64,000 nt of DNA, from the NCBI GenBank assembly GCA_949372875.1, contig CASIAW010000001.1, positions 310,001-374,000 of the forward strand, given 5' to 3'. Below are positions 28,475-37,486 of the stretch, piece by piece. Each line of letters opens with the position of its first letter. The first letter of the stretch is position 1. The notes beneath the pieces were generated by a model that searched no databases, had not been told where the DNA came from, and saw nothing but the letters and a program-made list of their open reading frames with translations. The DNA comes from Candidatus Poseidoniaceae archaeon. Lineage in GTDB: Archaea > Thermoplasmatota > Poseidoniia > Poseidoniales > Poseidoniaceae. Made by a program: the position numbers and the translations under genes.

Positions 28475-28878
28475 TCTTTCAACTCTTTTTTGACATTTTT
28501 GAGGAACTTTTTGAACTGTTTTTCAAGACTGTTATTTTCGGATTTTGGAGGTTTGTTTAGTTGCTTTCGGAACTTCGTATTTTCTTGTTCTAAGGCTCGG
28601 ACTTTGCGTTGTATTTTGTCCTCTTCGGATTCATAGAGATTCAACTTCGCCCATGCTTTGGAGGCTGTTGTTTGATTATGACAAGAACGGCAGATGTAAA
28701 CGATGTTTCCTTTATTCGTTATCAAATCCAATTGATTCGTTTTCTTTGCATGACCTTGACTGATAATATGGTGAGGGTCTAACCTCGCATTTCTCTTACA
28801 AATCCTGCATATGGACAGTTGGTTTGTTGTAAGCTGTTGTTGGAGCCCATTGTTTGCCATCCCAAATAAAAGTACCAT
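28459..28878 (-). CDS. Small HNH endonuclease with coiled-coil tail
   Basis: 139 residues. The N-terminal half has the zinc-HNH pattern: CRIC (two Cys), a His-His doublet in DPHHI, an Asn in the middle helix, and CRSCHN. The C-terminal half (about 80-139) is a Lys/Glu-rich coiled coil. The ATG at 28878 is the first in frame; an ATG six codons later is possible. The gene is more AT-rich than its neighbours, lies alone beside tRNA-Asn and has no methylase or restriction partner. These are signs of a mobile or homing-type nuclease, but its activity is not proven. Confidence 0.8.
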   Translation of the reverse strand: MVLLFGMANNGLQQQLTTNQLSICRICKRNARLDPHHIISQGHAKKTNQLDLITNKGNIVYICRSCHNQTTASKAWAKLNLYESEEDKIQRKVRALEQENTKFRKQLNKPPKSENNSLEKQFKKFLKNVKKELKDILKK

Positions 28879-29018
28879 CTGGGCTTTACATGGGTTCGTC
28901 CATAAGAAATCTTAGGTATGGCAGGATCTCAATTGTTTGATTGTAATGGGTATTCGGACTTCAAACCAAAACTGCTCACAGAAAATCAGGCAATTTATGT
29001 TTGAATGGGCTTGAGTGA

Positions 29019-29028
29019 GATATATATC
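29019..29028 (+). promoter_or_regulatory. Candidate TATA box
   Basis: GATATATATC, itself a perfect palindrome, stands in an AT-rich stretch 38 bases before the ATG at 29067. The distance gives a short leader of about 10-20 bases. Confidence 0.45.
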
Positions 29029-29066
29029 GTATAAGTATTCATATCCTCAAGGCCTTTGGTAGTATC

Positions 29067-29369
29067 ATGTCGGAGAAGCGTGTACTGCGTAAGATGAAGA
29101 AACTCGCTTCTCGTATCCATGACAAAATGGAAGCAGTTCGGGATGTCATGGACGATTTGGAAATCGAGTTCGAATTACTTCAAAAACAGATTACGAAACT
29201 TGAATCTAAAAAGGTCTCAACTTCTGATGAGAAAATCATGGAGAAAAAGTCCGCGTCTCATGTTGTCAATGGCTCCAGCGACGAATCGGATTCTGATGAG
29301 GAAGAGGATGACGATGACCTCCTTGACTTGGAGAACACATCCGTCGTAACCGGTCGTCGAAAGTTTTGA
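29067..29369 (+). CDS. Small acidic coiled-coil protein
   Basis: 100 residues, not recognised. Residues 1-50 are a basic-to-mixed heptad-like helix, very likely a coiled coil. Residues 68-92 are a run of Ser, Asp and Glu with no hydrophobic core, followed by a basic VTGRRKF end. The protein has no membrane helix or Cys. The start is backed by a TATA-like box at a sensible distance. It stands alone, divergent from the HNH gene and convergent with a Cys-rich gene. The acidic tail suggests a chaperone or nucleic-acid-mimic role, but this is guesswork. Confidence 0.6.
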   Translation: MSEKRVLRKMKKLASRIHDKMEAVRDVMDDLEIEFELLQKQITKLESKKVSTSDEKIMEKKSASHVVNGSSDESDSDEEEDDDDLLDLENTSVVTGRRKF

Positions 29370-29402
29370 TCAAAAAGTGAGTGCTGATTCTCAATCGGCG
29401 TT

Positions 29403-29936
29403 TTACAATTGAACTTGAGTCCCATCGCCAGTACGGTATTCGAAGGTAAATTCACCGGGGTGGGTGAGCTGATACATTTCACAAATACTCTGGAAAAGAT
29501 TGCTTCTAACTGATTTTTGCACGGATTCAAGGCTGAATCCAATGATGATGAAGTGACGAGTGATTCTGCCACAACTTCGCAAATGCCTTCGCATGATTTG
29601 CCCAAGAGATTTTGAAATCAAGTCAACATGGATGGCACAGGTATCTCGACAACTGCCACCAGGTACACCTGGGTAGCAATTTATTGCACCACATACGCCT
29701 GCATCGTGCAAGAAGGGTTTGGCGAATTCGCCATCGTCAAGACAAGAAGGGTCAATTTTCCATCCATCTTGTGGATGTTGGCAATGGTTGCAAATGACAT
29801 TTCTGTGCAAGATTTTATTGTGTGGCGGTTCAAAACCTCCAGCGCAATAAGGGCCGTTTAGTGTAGTGATGCTTGGCATGTTAATGATGCCAGAACTTAC
29901 TTCAGTCCTGTGTGGTAAAGGGATGTAATTTTTCAT
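29403..29936 (-). CDS. Cys-rich protein of unknown function
   Basis: 177 residues from the ATG at 29936; an ATG at codon 20 is an alternative. Ten Cys residues stand at 31, 49, 52, 65, 82, 87, 96, 100, 122 and 152, including CNHC and CRDTC pairs, so one or two zinc or iron-sulfur sites are plausible. There is no signal peptide or membrane helix. The family was not recognised. The gene lies 38 bases downstream of guaAb on the same strand and could be the last gene of that unit. Reading frames on the other strand in this stretch are shorter and less regular. Confidence 0.55.
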   Translation of the reverse strand: MKNYIPLPHRTEVSSGIINMPSITTLNGPYCAGGFEPPHNKILHRNVICNHCQHPQDGWKIDPSCLDDGEFAKPFLHDAGVCGAINCYPGVPGGSCRDTCAIHVDLISKSLGQIMRRHLRSCGRITRHFIIIGFSLESVQKSVRSNLFQSICEMYQLTHPGEFTFEYRTGDGTQVQL

Positions 29937-29974
29937 ACATTACGAACGAATTCGACACTAATCAAGTATCAAAC

Positions 29975-30925
29975 TCATTCCCATTCTATGGTGCCAGGAG
30001 GTTTGTGGGTGATGTCGTACACAACACGGTTTGCAGCACCTTTGACGGTGTTGGTAATTCGAGTGCTGATCTTCTGTAGGATGGGGTGCGGTATTTCTGA
30101 ATATCTTGCCGACATACCATCCATAGACTGAACTGCACGAACGACAATAGTTTCACCATATGCACGAACATCGCCATGAACACCAACACTTCGAACAGGG
30201 AGAAGTGCTGCGAAGTATTGCCAAGGGATTTCCATCTTACCTTCAGATGCTGCCAATTCAAATTCTTCTTCAACAATGGCGCATGCTTCACGGACAACCG
30301 CAACTCGCTCAGGAGTTAACTCACCTAAGGTTCGAACAGCAAGCCCTGGCCCGGGGAATGGTTGACGTTCAGCCACATTTATTTCGAGGGTTCGAGCAAG
30401 TTCCCTAACTTCATCTTTGTATAAATCTCGGAGAGGTTCTACAATAGTGAGAGTCATGTCTTCCGGCAGTCCACCAACATTGTGGTGCGACTTGATTGTA
30501 TCACGGACACCGCCGCCGGATTCAATCCAGTCAGGTGCAATCGTTCCCTGAACGAGGTATTTAGCGCCACATTTCTTTTGTTCATCCTCAAAGATTCGAA
30601 TAAACAACTCTCCGATGACTTTTCGCTTTTGTTCAGGTTCAGTAACTCCTTTGAGTGCCTCAAAATATCGGTCAGCCGCTTTTACAGTCACTAAGTTTTC
30701 AATACCTTGTTCTGCCAAAAGTGCCTCAATTTCTTCTGTTTCCCCTTTTCGCATGAACCCAGTATCAACATATACACAGTGAAGTAAACCTCCAACTGCT
30801 TGGTTAGCGATAACTGCAGCTACAGTAGAGTCAACTCCACCTGAGCAAGCAATAATAGCGATATCATCTATTGTAGATTTGAGAGTCTCGATTGATTCTT
30901 GAATGAATTCATTCGAGTCAAACAT
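29975..30925 (-). CDS. guaAb: GMP synthase, ATP-pyrophosphatase subunit
   Basis: Adenylates XMP and, with ammonia from a separate glutaminase subunit, makes GMP. The 316-residue protein contains only the ATP-pyrophosphatase and dimerisation domains, as in archaea where GMP synthase is split. The P-loop SGGVDST is at 28-34. The C-terminal VVRAVQSMDGMSA and HKPPGTIEWE stretches are those of the dimerisation domain. The ATG at 30925 lies one base after the purE stop, so the two are translationally coupled. An ATG seven codons upstream, inside purE, is less likely. The glutaminase subunit is not in this window. Confidence 0.94.
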   Translation of the reverse strand: MFDSNEFIQESIETLKSTIDDIAIIACSGGVDSTVAAVIANQAVGGLLHCVYVDTGFMRKGETEEIEALLAEQGIENLVTVKAADRYFEALKGVTEPEQKRKVIGELFIRIFEDEQKKCGAKYLVQGTIAPDWIESGGGVRDTIKSHHNVGGLPEDMTLTIVEPLRDLYKDEVRELARTLEINVAERQPFPGPGLAVRTLGELTPERVAVVREACAIVEEEFELAASEGKMEIPWQYFAALLPVRSVGVHGDVRAYGETIVVRAVQSMDGMSARYSEIPHPILQKISTRITNTVKGAANRVVYDITHKPPGTIEWE

Positions 30926-30926
30926 T

Positions 30927-31406
30927 TCACTGGCCCCCGTTGACATCTCGGTCTTGGGCCTTTACACGTTCGATTTGGTCGAGTTTGTTTTGAATCAATG
31001 CTGCCTCATAATCAGGGTTTTTGAGGGCAAGGATTTGAGTCGCCAGATAACCAGCATTGTCGCCACGGTCTACACCGACTGTGGCTGCAGGAACACCTGG
31101 AGGGAGTTGAACGATTGAAAGAAGTGAATCAAAGGGAACCCTTCCTCCACATGGAACGCCAATAACGGGCTTAGTTGTTAATGCTGCAACTGCACCTGGA
31201 AGAGCCGCTGCGAGTCCTGCCATAGCAACGAAGACTTGACAGCCGTCCTGTTCAGCCTTGTGGATAATATCTTCAACAAACTTCGGAGACCGGTGAGCGC
31301 TAGCAACACGCAATTGGTAACTTACGTTGAAGTGATCAAGAATTTTCGTACATTTTTCGGCGACGGGCATGTCTGATGAAGAGCCCAGCAATATGGTTAC
31401 ATCCAT
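30927..31406 (-). CDS. purE: N5-carboxyaminoimidazole ribonucleotide mutase (PurE)
   Basis: Class I PurE rearranges N5-CAIR to CAIR in purine synthesis, working as an octamer. The ATG at 31406 gives 159 residues, the normal class I length. The signature GSSSD (8-12) and catalytic His 38 in VASAHRSP are both seen, and the ALPGAVAALTTKPVIGVP segment follows. The frame is open 10 codons further upstream, but that part is not family-like. The gene is coupled to guaAb. No purK is visible in the window. Confidence 0.93.
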   Translation of the reverse strand: MDVTILLGSSSDMPVAEKCTKILDHFNVSYQLRVASAHRSPKFVEDIIHKAEQDGCQVFVAMAGLAAALPGAVAALTTKPVIGVPCGGRVPFDSLLSIVQLPPGVPAATVGVDRGDNAGYLATQILALKNPDYEAALIQNKLDQIERVKAQDRDVNGGQ

Positions 31407-31473
31407 GAGACTATGCCGGCGCGGGTGGTTCATCAAGATGCCTCTTCTTTAGAACGAGAATTACAAACGAAAA

Positions 31474-32142
31474 TCATTCTTCTTGAGTGATATTAGTGGA
31501 TTGAAAATCAGGCCAGTCAACACCAAAGTTGAGACTTTTAAATTGCTCTCGAGTTTGACAACCAAACACATCAAATCTCAGAAATGGAACTCCATTTTTT
31601 ATCGCTCCATAGAGTTGAACGAATTGATTGGAATCAAATCGTTTCATTGCCATACATGTTTGCGAATACCGAGCCGACTTCACATCCCAATCACTTAGGG
31701 CATTGACTGGTAATTTTTGTTTTGCATCCCACTCCATCTCAAAAACATAACCTGCATCTTTGAAAATAAAATCAAGTGCTTTTACAAGAAGATAAATCGA
31801 TACCGAAGAATACAGCAAGCCAAACAATACCGATACTGTGTTTTGGGAGACCAGAGCCCATACCATTACACCAAAGCAGATCGAGACCAATGCGATTCCA
31901 ACCTTCGAAGCATTCAGCGTCCCTACTCGGCTAGAAACACCAGCAAGACCCCCGATGAGCATGAGTATCATGCTGAGAGCCCCAAACCATGGAATGAGTT
32001 CACTTGATGCTCCAGAAAACCACATTAACCAAGAAAAAGCGAGGGGTAAAAATCCCCAAGCCATTGGAAAGAGAGCTTTCGATGCTCTGTTTTCAATCTC
32101 GACGGCGCGCCATCCAAACTTGCGCATCTTTCGGAGATCCAT
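31474..32142 (-). CDS. Four-helix membrane protein, unknown
   Basis: 222 residues. A basic N-terminus (residues 1-25, no signal cleavage) is followed by about four hydrophobic helices (about 25-130) and a soluble C-terminal part of about 90 residues with W/D/F-rich strands. No family was recognised. It lies between gcvPB and purE on the same strand, with gaps of 35 and 67 bases, so it may be part of one minus-strand transcript. An ATG at codon 6 is a second possible start. Confidence 0.6.
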   Translation of the reverse strand: MDLRKMRKFGWRAVEIENRASKALFPMAWGFLPLAFSWLMWFSGASSELIPWFGALSMILMLIGGLAGVSSRVGTLNASKVGIALVSICFGVMVWALVSQNTVSVLFGLLYSSVSIYLLVKALDFIFKDAGYVFEMEWDAKQKLPVNALSDWDVKSARYSQTCMAMKRFDSNQFVQLYGAIKNGVPFLRFDVFGCQTREQFKSLNFGVDWPDFQSTNITQEE

Positions 32143-32177
32143 GGCAACGCCACATCTTGGCGCTATATACGCATTTC

Positions 32178-33677
32178 TTATTCATCATCGTAAGGATGGC
32201 GAAGACAGAGGTTACGAGCCGCATAGACTTCATCAACACGTCGAACAGGTGTAGTAATGGGCGCTGCATGAAGGGTTTCTGCATCGATTTTCAGTACCTC
32301 TGCAAAGTGTATTGCAAAGGTATCAAGCGTCTCTTTACTTTCTGTTTCAGTTGGTTCAACCATCATACATTCAGGAACGACAAGTGGGAAGTATACTGTC
32401 GGCGCCATGTATCCTTTGTCCAATAATCCCTTGGCTACATCCATTGCAGAAATGCCATACATCTCTTTCGCCGGTTGTAAGGAAAGCGTAAACTCATGCT
32501 TCGCAACCTTTGCCTCGGCACCATCCTTGACCATAGAATCAACACCTGCTTCTTTCGCTGCTTTGTGTATTGCGTGGCGGAGATAATTTGCATTGAGAAC
32601 TGCGTGTTCTGACATTGTTCTCAGACCACGACCATAGCGACGGTAATATGCCCAGCATCGAATAACAGCACCAGCATTACCATGCCACTGCTGAACCTTG
32701 CCAATACTGTGGGTCGGCTGATACCAAGTATACCACATGTCGTCAATCGCCATTTGAGATTCATCACCAACTGGCGAACGTTTCGCTACCAGAGGGCCGG
32801 GGAGGAACTGAGCAAGATGAGACTTCACACCAATTGGGCCAGAACCTGGACCGCCACCGCCGTGAGGCTGGCTGAAGGTCTTGTGCAAGTTGAAATGGAC
32901 TGCATCGAATCCCATGAGTCCGGGTGAAGTGATGCCCAAAATAGCATTGAAGTTCGCACCGTCATAATACATCTGTCCGCCGACTTCATGAACGATAGCG
33001 GAAGCCTCAACGATGTCTGCTTCAAACAATCCAAGTGTATTTGGATTGGTAATCATCATGACTGCTGTCGTTTCGTCAGCAACAGCTCTCAGAGCGTCGA
33101 GGTCAATACGTCCATCGACACGACTGGGAATTTCAACAATTTCAAAACCGCACATTGCAGCACTTGCGGGATTGGTTCCGTGTGCTGAATCGGGAACGAT
33201 GACTTTCGTTCGCTGGGTTTCTCCACGCAACCTGAAATATTCCTGAACACATCGAACTGCAGTGAACTCACCTTGAGCACCTGCAACTGGTTGCAGGGTA
33301 ACTTGGTCCATGCCAGAGCATACTTCAAGCATGTATTGCATTTCATGGAAGATGGCTAAGAGACCCTGTATGTGGTGTTCAGGTTGGTGCGGATGAATGT
33401 CTGCAATTCCTGGGATTTGCGCAATCACTTCATTGACCCGAGGGTTGTGCTTCATTGTGCACGAACCAAGAGGGTAAAATCCAGTATCGATACCGAAGTT
33501 CCTCTTCGACATCCACGTATAGTGGCGAACCATTTCAGGCTCAGACAAACGGGGCCAGCGAGGGAGGTTTTTACGTGCTAGACTTGGTGGTAAAGCAATT
33601 ACTGACTCTGGCAATACCGGAGCAGGTTGTGAATACCCTTGGCCTTTTGCTCCCTTGTGCTCGAACAAGTGGCTCAT
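32178..33677 (-). CDS. gcvPB: Glycine dehydrogenase (decarboxylating) subunit 2
   Basis: The PLP-bearing half of the split P-protein of the glycine cleavage system, which decarboxylates glycine onto lipoyl-H protein. The 499-residue length fits. FYPLGSCTMKHNPR near 68-80 and the PLP Lys 266 in HKTFSQPHGGGGPG are both present. The ATG at 33677 overlaps the gcvPA stop as ATGA, which fixes this start over the longer open frame. The partner T-protein gene lies at 36313-37431; H and L proteins are not in the window. Confidence 0.96.
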   Translation of the reverse strand: MSHLFEHKGAKGQGYSQPAPVLPESVIALPPSLARKNLPRWPRLSEPEMVRHYTWMSKRNFGIDTGFYPLGSCTMKHNPRVNEVIAQIPGIADIHPHQPEHHIQGLLAIFHEMQYMLEVCSGMDQVTLQPVAGAQGEFTAVRCVQEYFRLRGETQRTKVIVPDSAHGTNPASAAMCGFEIVEIPSRVDGRIDLDALRAVADETTAVMMITNPNTLGLFEADIVEASAIVHEVGGQMYYDGANFNAILGITSPGLMGFDAVHFNLHKTFSQPHGGGGPGSGPIGVKSHLAQFLPGPLVAKRSPVGDESQMAIDDMWYTWYQPTHSIGKVQQWHGNAGAVIRCWAYYRRYGRGLRTMSEHAVLNANYLRHAIHKAAKEAGVDSMVKDGAEAKVAKHEFTLSLQPAKEMYGISAMDVAKGLLDKGYMAPTVYFPLVVPECMMVEPTETESKETLDTFAIHFAEVLKIDAETLHAAPITTPVRRVDEVYAARNLCLRHPYDDE

Positions 33678-35050
33678 GCACTCACCCCCTGAGCTGAAGC
33701 CCAAGCAGCAAGTTTCGAGACAAGCAAATCGATTTGTTTTGCGCTGGTTTGATCCGTGAATGTCGCTAGAATCCAATTCGTCCGTTCAGGATACCAAGCA
33801 GACAAATCAAAACCACCAATAATGCCAATGCCGTCGAGGTGAGCTAGACAATCTTTGCTCGAACCAGGCAATTCGATGACAAATTCGTTGAAATGATGAC
33901 TGTTTGAGTGAGGGAGAACGATGTGCTCAACTTCACTCAACTTCTGCTTTGCTAATATGCAGGCTGTCATATTTCGGACAGCAAGTGATTGAAGACCTTC
34001 AGGCCCCAGGAGAGCCATATGCATAGCACCCATCAATGCAATCAGCGTCTCGTTTGTACAGATATTCGATGTTGCTCGATGTCGGCGAATGTGTTGCTCT
34101 CGAGTCGAAAGGGTGAGGCAGTATGCAACTTTGCCATCAACATCGATACTGCGACCGACAATGCGGCCTGGCATCAAGCGCAGATAGGCTTTCGAACAAG
34201 CAAAAATACCGTAAATAGGACCTCCGCCGGTGATTGGACTTCCAAGAGGTTGACCTTCTCCAACAACGATGTCAGCACCATATTGGCCAGGGGCTTCGAC
34301 AAGGCCGAGTGAAACTGGCTGAACTGCGACGATAAGTGCTGTGTGTTCACCAACTATCTCTTTGATTTGTGATAAGCCACCGTCTAAGATACCGAGTGGA
34401 TTTGGTTGCTCGATGTAAACTCCACAAGAACCTGCAGCTTCAGCCACACTATCCAAATCAAGAGTGCCATCAGCATGATGGCGCAGGAATTTGATTTTGA
34501 TTTCAGCGCCTTGGCAGTAATTATGCATCACTGAAAGTCGGTCAGGTGGAGTCAATTCAGAAACATAAACCGTGTCTTTTTGGGTTGCTTTACGGCTGTG
34601 AACGCGAACTACACACGTCAATGCTTCAGCAGCAGCTGTTGAACCATCATACAGAGATAAATTTGCCACGGGCAGTCCGACAAGTTCCGAAATCAAGGAT
34701 TGAAATTCCCACATTGCTTGAAGCATGCCTTGACTCACTTCAGGTTGGTAAGGTGTATAGGCAGTAAGAAACTCGCCACGAGTAACCAGTTGAAACACGG
34801 ATGCCGGGACATAATTACGATACAAACCAGCACCGAGGAAGGATACACGTTCACCCATAGCCACATTCGCACCAAGAAGCCTACGAGCATCCGCCAATAT
34901 TTCCTCTTCGGATTGTGGAGGTGGTAATGGCAAGTCCCCTGTCATCCGAACTTCGGCGGGAATATCTTCGAATAAGTCTTCGATTGAAGACATACCCATT
35001 GCAGCAAGCATCTCGGCTTCACGGCCCAAATTCGGTAATTGGTCGACCAT
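33674..35050 (-). CDS. gcvPA: Glycine dehydrogenase (decarboxylating) subunit 1
   Basis: The non-PLP half of the split P-protein, 458 residues from the ATG at 35050. The DQLPNLGREAEML start matches the Y-x-P-N-T opening of the family, followed by FLGAGLYRNYVP and the YQPEVSQGMLQAMWEFQ block. A TTG nine codons upstream (35077) is an alternative, but a GTGA element sits 4 bases before the ATG. It overlaps gcvPB by 4 bases, so the two subunits should be made in equal amounts. The gene is divergent from a glycosyltransferase. Confidence 0.94.
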   Translation of the reverse strand: MVDQLPNLGREAEMLAAMGMSSIEDLFEDIPAEVRMTGDLPLPPPQSEEEILADARRLLGANVAMGERVSFLGAGLYRNYVPASVFQLVTRGEFLTAYTPYQPEVSQGMLQAMWEFQSLISELVGLPVANLSLYDGSTAAAEALTCVVRVHSRKATQKDTVYVSELTPPDRLSVMHNYCQGAEIKIKFLRHHADGTLDLDSVAEAAGSCGVYIEQPNPLGILDGGLSQIKEIVGEHTALIVAVQPVSLGLVEAPGQYGADIVVGEGQPLGSPITGGGPIYGIFACSKAYLRLMPGRIVGRSIDVDGKVAYCLTLSTREQHIRRHRATSNICTNETLIALMGAMHMALLGPEGLQSLAVRNMTACILAKQKLSEVEHIVLPHSNSHHFNEFVIELPGSSKDCLAHLDGIGIIGGFDLSAWYPERTNWILATFTDQTSAKQIDLLVSKLAAWASAQGVSA

Positions 35051-35173
35051 ATCATCACTTACGCCACGGGGGTGCAACTTAAACCAAGCGCGAGACGCCC
35101 TTAATTATCGCTCTTCATTTGGATGCTTTCACAAGGCCGAACACCTCATGTTCTCCGACTTCATGGGTTGCAC

Positions 35174-36316
35174 ATGGCGCGTATCGCAATGGTCGTTACC
35201 AACGCCTGTTCGCCAGACCCGCGAGTCTTGCGCCATGCTGAATGGCTCGTACGTGAAGGACACGAGGTCACAGTTCACGCTTATGATCGCCAAGAATTGC
35301 ACCCTTTGAGCGAATCACGCCATGGTGTTCGCATCATGAGATACCATCTCGGTAAGAGTCCTTATGGAGGGCTGATGAAGACAGCCTTGGGAATTCGCCA
35401 GTTTAACAAAAATGTACTCCGGGGATTAACTACGAATCAGCCAGACATCCTGTATTGTCATGACGCTGACACACTCGTGGTCGGAAGTATTTTGAAAAAA
35501 AAATACGGCACTACCGTTGTCTTTGACATGCATGATTTACAACACAGTTGGGTTCGAATGCCAGCACCAAATTCTATGATTCGCAGAATAATCAGCAAAG
35601 GAATGGAGAGTCGAATGCTGAATCGATTAAAGTTTGTTGACAAAATTATCACCTCGAGCGGTAAGATTAGCCCAAACGGAAAGTATGGCGGTTTTCGAGA
35701 ATATCTTGAAGAGCGGGGGCATTCATCTACAGTTGTTGAAAATAGACCGGAACAGGAGACATCTCTTGAGCGACAAGATAAGACGGGATGGTCCGTTGGT
35801 TATGTAGGAAGAGTCCGAGAAGTGGATTCATTCCAATTTCTTCTTGAAGCGATTCTTTTGATTGAAGCCGAAAAAAGGCCAAAAATCCGTATTGCAGGGG
35901 ATGGTGTGGCTTTTCAAAGCGTATCAAATATCCTCAACTCAGCACAAAAGAAACACGGGATAGAAATTGAAATTACGGGTCGGTTTGATGCTGAAGAGTC
36001 TTCTCAAATAATACAAAATATCGACGTCATGTTTGCCATGTATTGCCCGAAAAGGGGGAACATCTTGCAAGGTGCCCTTCCTGTAAAGATGTTTGATGCA
36101 GCGGCTCACGGAGTTCCATCCATTGTGAATTCCGAGTGTATAATGCAAGACATCGTTCATTTAGAAGAAATTGGGGAATCTGTCGAATGGCTCAACCGGG
36201 AAGACTTAGCAAAGTCACTTCTATCACTGAGGGGAGTTCGAGTTGAACTGGCAACGACTTCTGAACGTGAAAGAAAGCGTTTTTCCAAGGCACTAAAGCC
36301 ACTGTTCGACTGTTAG
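35174..36316 (+). CDS. GT4-family glycosyltransferase
   Basis: A 380-residue GT-B-fold glycosyltransferase of group 1 type. The N-terminal MARIAMVVTNACSPDPRVLRHA strand-helix unit and the C-terminal nucleotide-sugar half (SVGYVGRVREVDSF and the GDGVAF turn, then KMFDAAAHGVPSIVN) are family-typical. Both sugar and acceptor are unknown. The start is set at the ATG at 35174; an in-frame ATG at 35123 would add 17 residues unlike the family. The gene sits between the two gcv loci. It overlaps the gcvT stop by 4 bases, tail to tail. Confidence 0.88.
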   Translation: MARIAMVVTNACSPDPRVLRHAEWLVREGHEVTVHAYDRQELHPLSESRHGVRIMRYHLGKSPYGGLMKTALGIRQFNKNVLRGLTTNQPDILYCHDADTLVVGSILKKKYGTTVVFDMHDLQHSWVRMPAPNSMIRRIISKGMESRMLNRLKFVDKIITSSGKISPNGKYGGFREYLEERGHSSTVVENRPEQETSLERQDKTGWSVGYVGRVREVDSFQFLLEAILLIEAEKRPKIRIAGDGVAFQSVSNILNSAQKKHGIEIEITGRFDAEESSQIIQNIDVMFAMYCPKRGNILQGALPVKMFDAAAHGVPSIVNSECIMQDIVHLEEIGESVEWLNREDLAKSLLSLRGVRVELATTSERERKRFSKALKPLFDC

Positions 36317-37431
36317 ATGAAAGGTGGACTGACGACAACAGCTCTCACTGATTTACGTGGGCTAGCGACGATGAGAACCTCATCTCCTTCTGAAACGCTG
36401 TGGAGGTATCCAATTCCAATGCCGACATTATCAAGACTTGGAGCAGGAGCGCCAGATGTGAGTTTCCCTAAAGAAGTGCCTTCAAGCGTAGTAACTTCCT
36501 TTCCAGGACGAGGTAAAGGTCCCTTCTCAAGGTAGCGAATACCCCACCAGCGTGCGTCATTGGCATCATGACCAATAACTCGATGTTTTCCGACGAAATC
36601 ATGCTCGAGGTCAAGTCCAAAGGGAACATTTGTCTCCCACGAGTCTCGAGCCAAGAAGGTTCCATCGACGCCTTCAGATAATGGAGGCCAACAAAAGTCT
36701 ACGCCTGATAACAGGAATCCCTTCTCGAGGCGAAGGGTGTCTCGAGCCCCGAGTCCAATTGGAATCGAACCTGCTTGAATGAGATTTCTCCATAAAAGTG
36801 CAGCATGCGAATTGGGAACAAAGATTTCATATCCAGCCTCACCAGTGTATCCAGTGCCTTGAATCCAACCTTCAATACCATGTGCATTCTCACCAATTTG
36901 TTGCCATTTGAAGCGGCCAACATGATTTGACTCACCCAGTACAGATGAAAGAATAGATTTTGCATCCGGACCTTGAAGTGCCATGATTGAGGTTTCATCA
37001 GAAAGGTCCTCTAAAACAACTGAGCCATCATCCGGCAAGTGAGATGAAAACCAGTCCCACATAACGCCAATCATTGAAGCATTGGGGACGCCGAGAATTT
37101 CTTCATCGGATACAACAGCAAAAATCATGTCATCAATCAGGTGTCCGTCGTGGTCAAGAAAATGAGTATATGCACAACGAGGTGCCTGAATGGCTGTTAC
37201 TTTTTGCGTTGCAATCGATTCCATCCATTGTTTAACATTGGCTCCAGAAAATCGGAAAGAACCCATGTGAGACACATCGAAAAGTCCTGCACTTGTGCGT
37301 GTTGCAAGATGTTCAGCCTTGATATTCGAATACCAAATGGGTAGTTCAAAGCCATGGAAATCGACGATGTTTGCATCTAAGGCGACGTGTTCATCATATA
37401 GCGCAGTTCGAACAGGTGGTGAATCGCTCAT
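36313..37431 (-). CDS. gcvT: Aminomethyltransferase, glycine cleavage T-protein
   Basis: Takes the aminomethyl group from H-protein and passes it to tetrahydrofolate, releasing ammonia. The 372-residue length is usual. Visible family blocks are FHGFELPIWY, GLFDVSHMG, and the C-terminal LGARDTLRLEKGF. Archaea that lack folate use a pterin substitute; this cannot be judged here. The gene is convergent with the glycosyltransferase and separated from gcvPA by it. Confidence 0.94.
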   Translation of the reverse strand: MSDSPPVRTALYDEHVALDANIVDFHGFELPIWYSNIKAEHLATRTSAGLFDVSHMGSFRFSGANVKQWMESIATQKVTAIQAPRCAYTHFLDHDGHLIDDMIFAVVSDEEILGVPNASMIGVMWDWFSSHLPDDGSVVLEDLSDETSIMALQGPDAKSILSSVLGESNHVGRFKWQQIGENAHGIEGWIQGTGYTGEAGYEIFVPNSHAALLWRNLIQAGSIPIGLGARDTLRLEKGFLLSGVDFCWPPLSEGVDGTFLARDSWETNVPFGLDLEHDFVGKHRVIGHDANDARWWGIRYLEKGPLPRPGKEVTTLEGTSLGKLTSGAPAPSLDNVGIGIGYLHSVSEGDEVLIVASPRKSVRAVVVSPPFI

Positions 37432-37486
37432 GCCAGTGGCATGGAGAGCCGCTCCTTAAACTCAAGCAAGATATTCTCTGCCCAAA

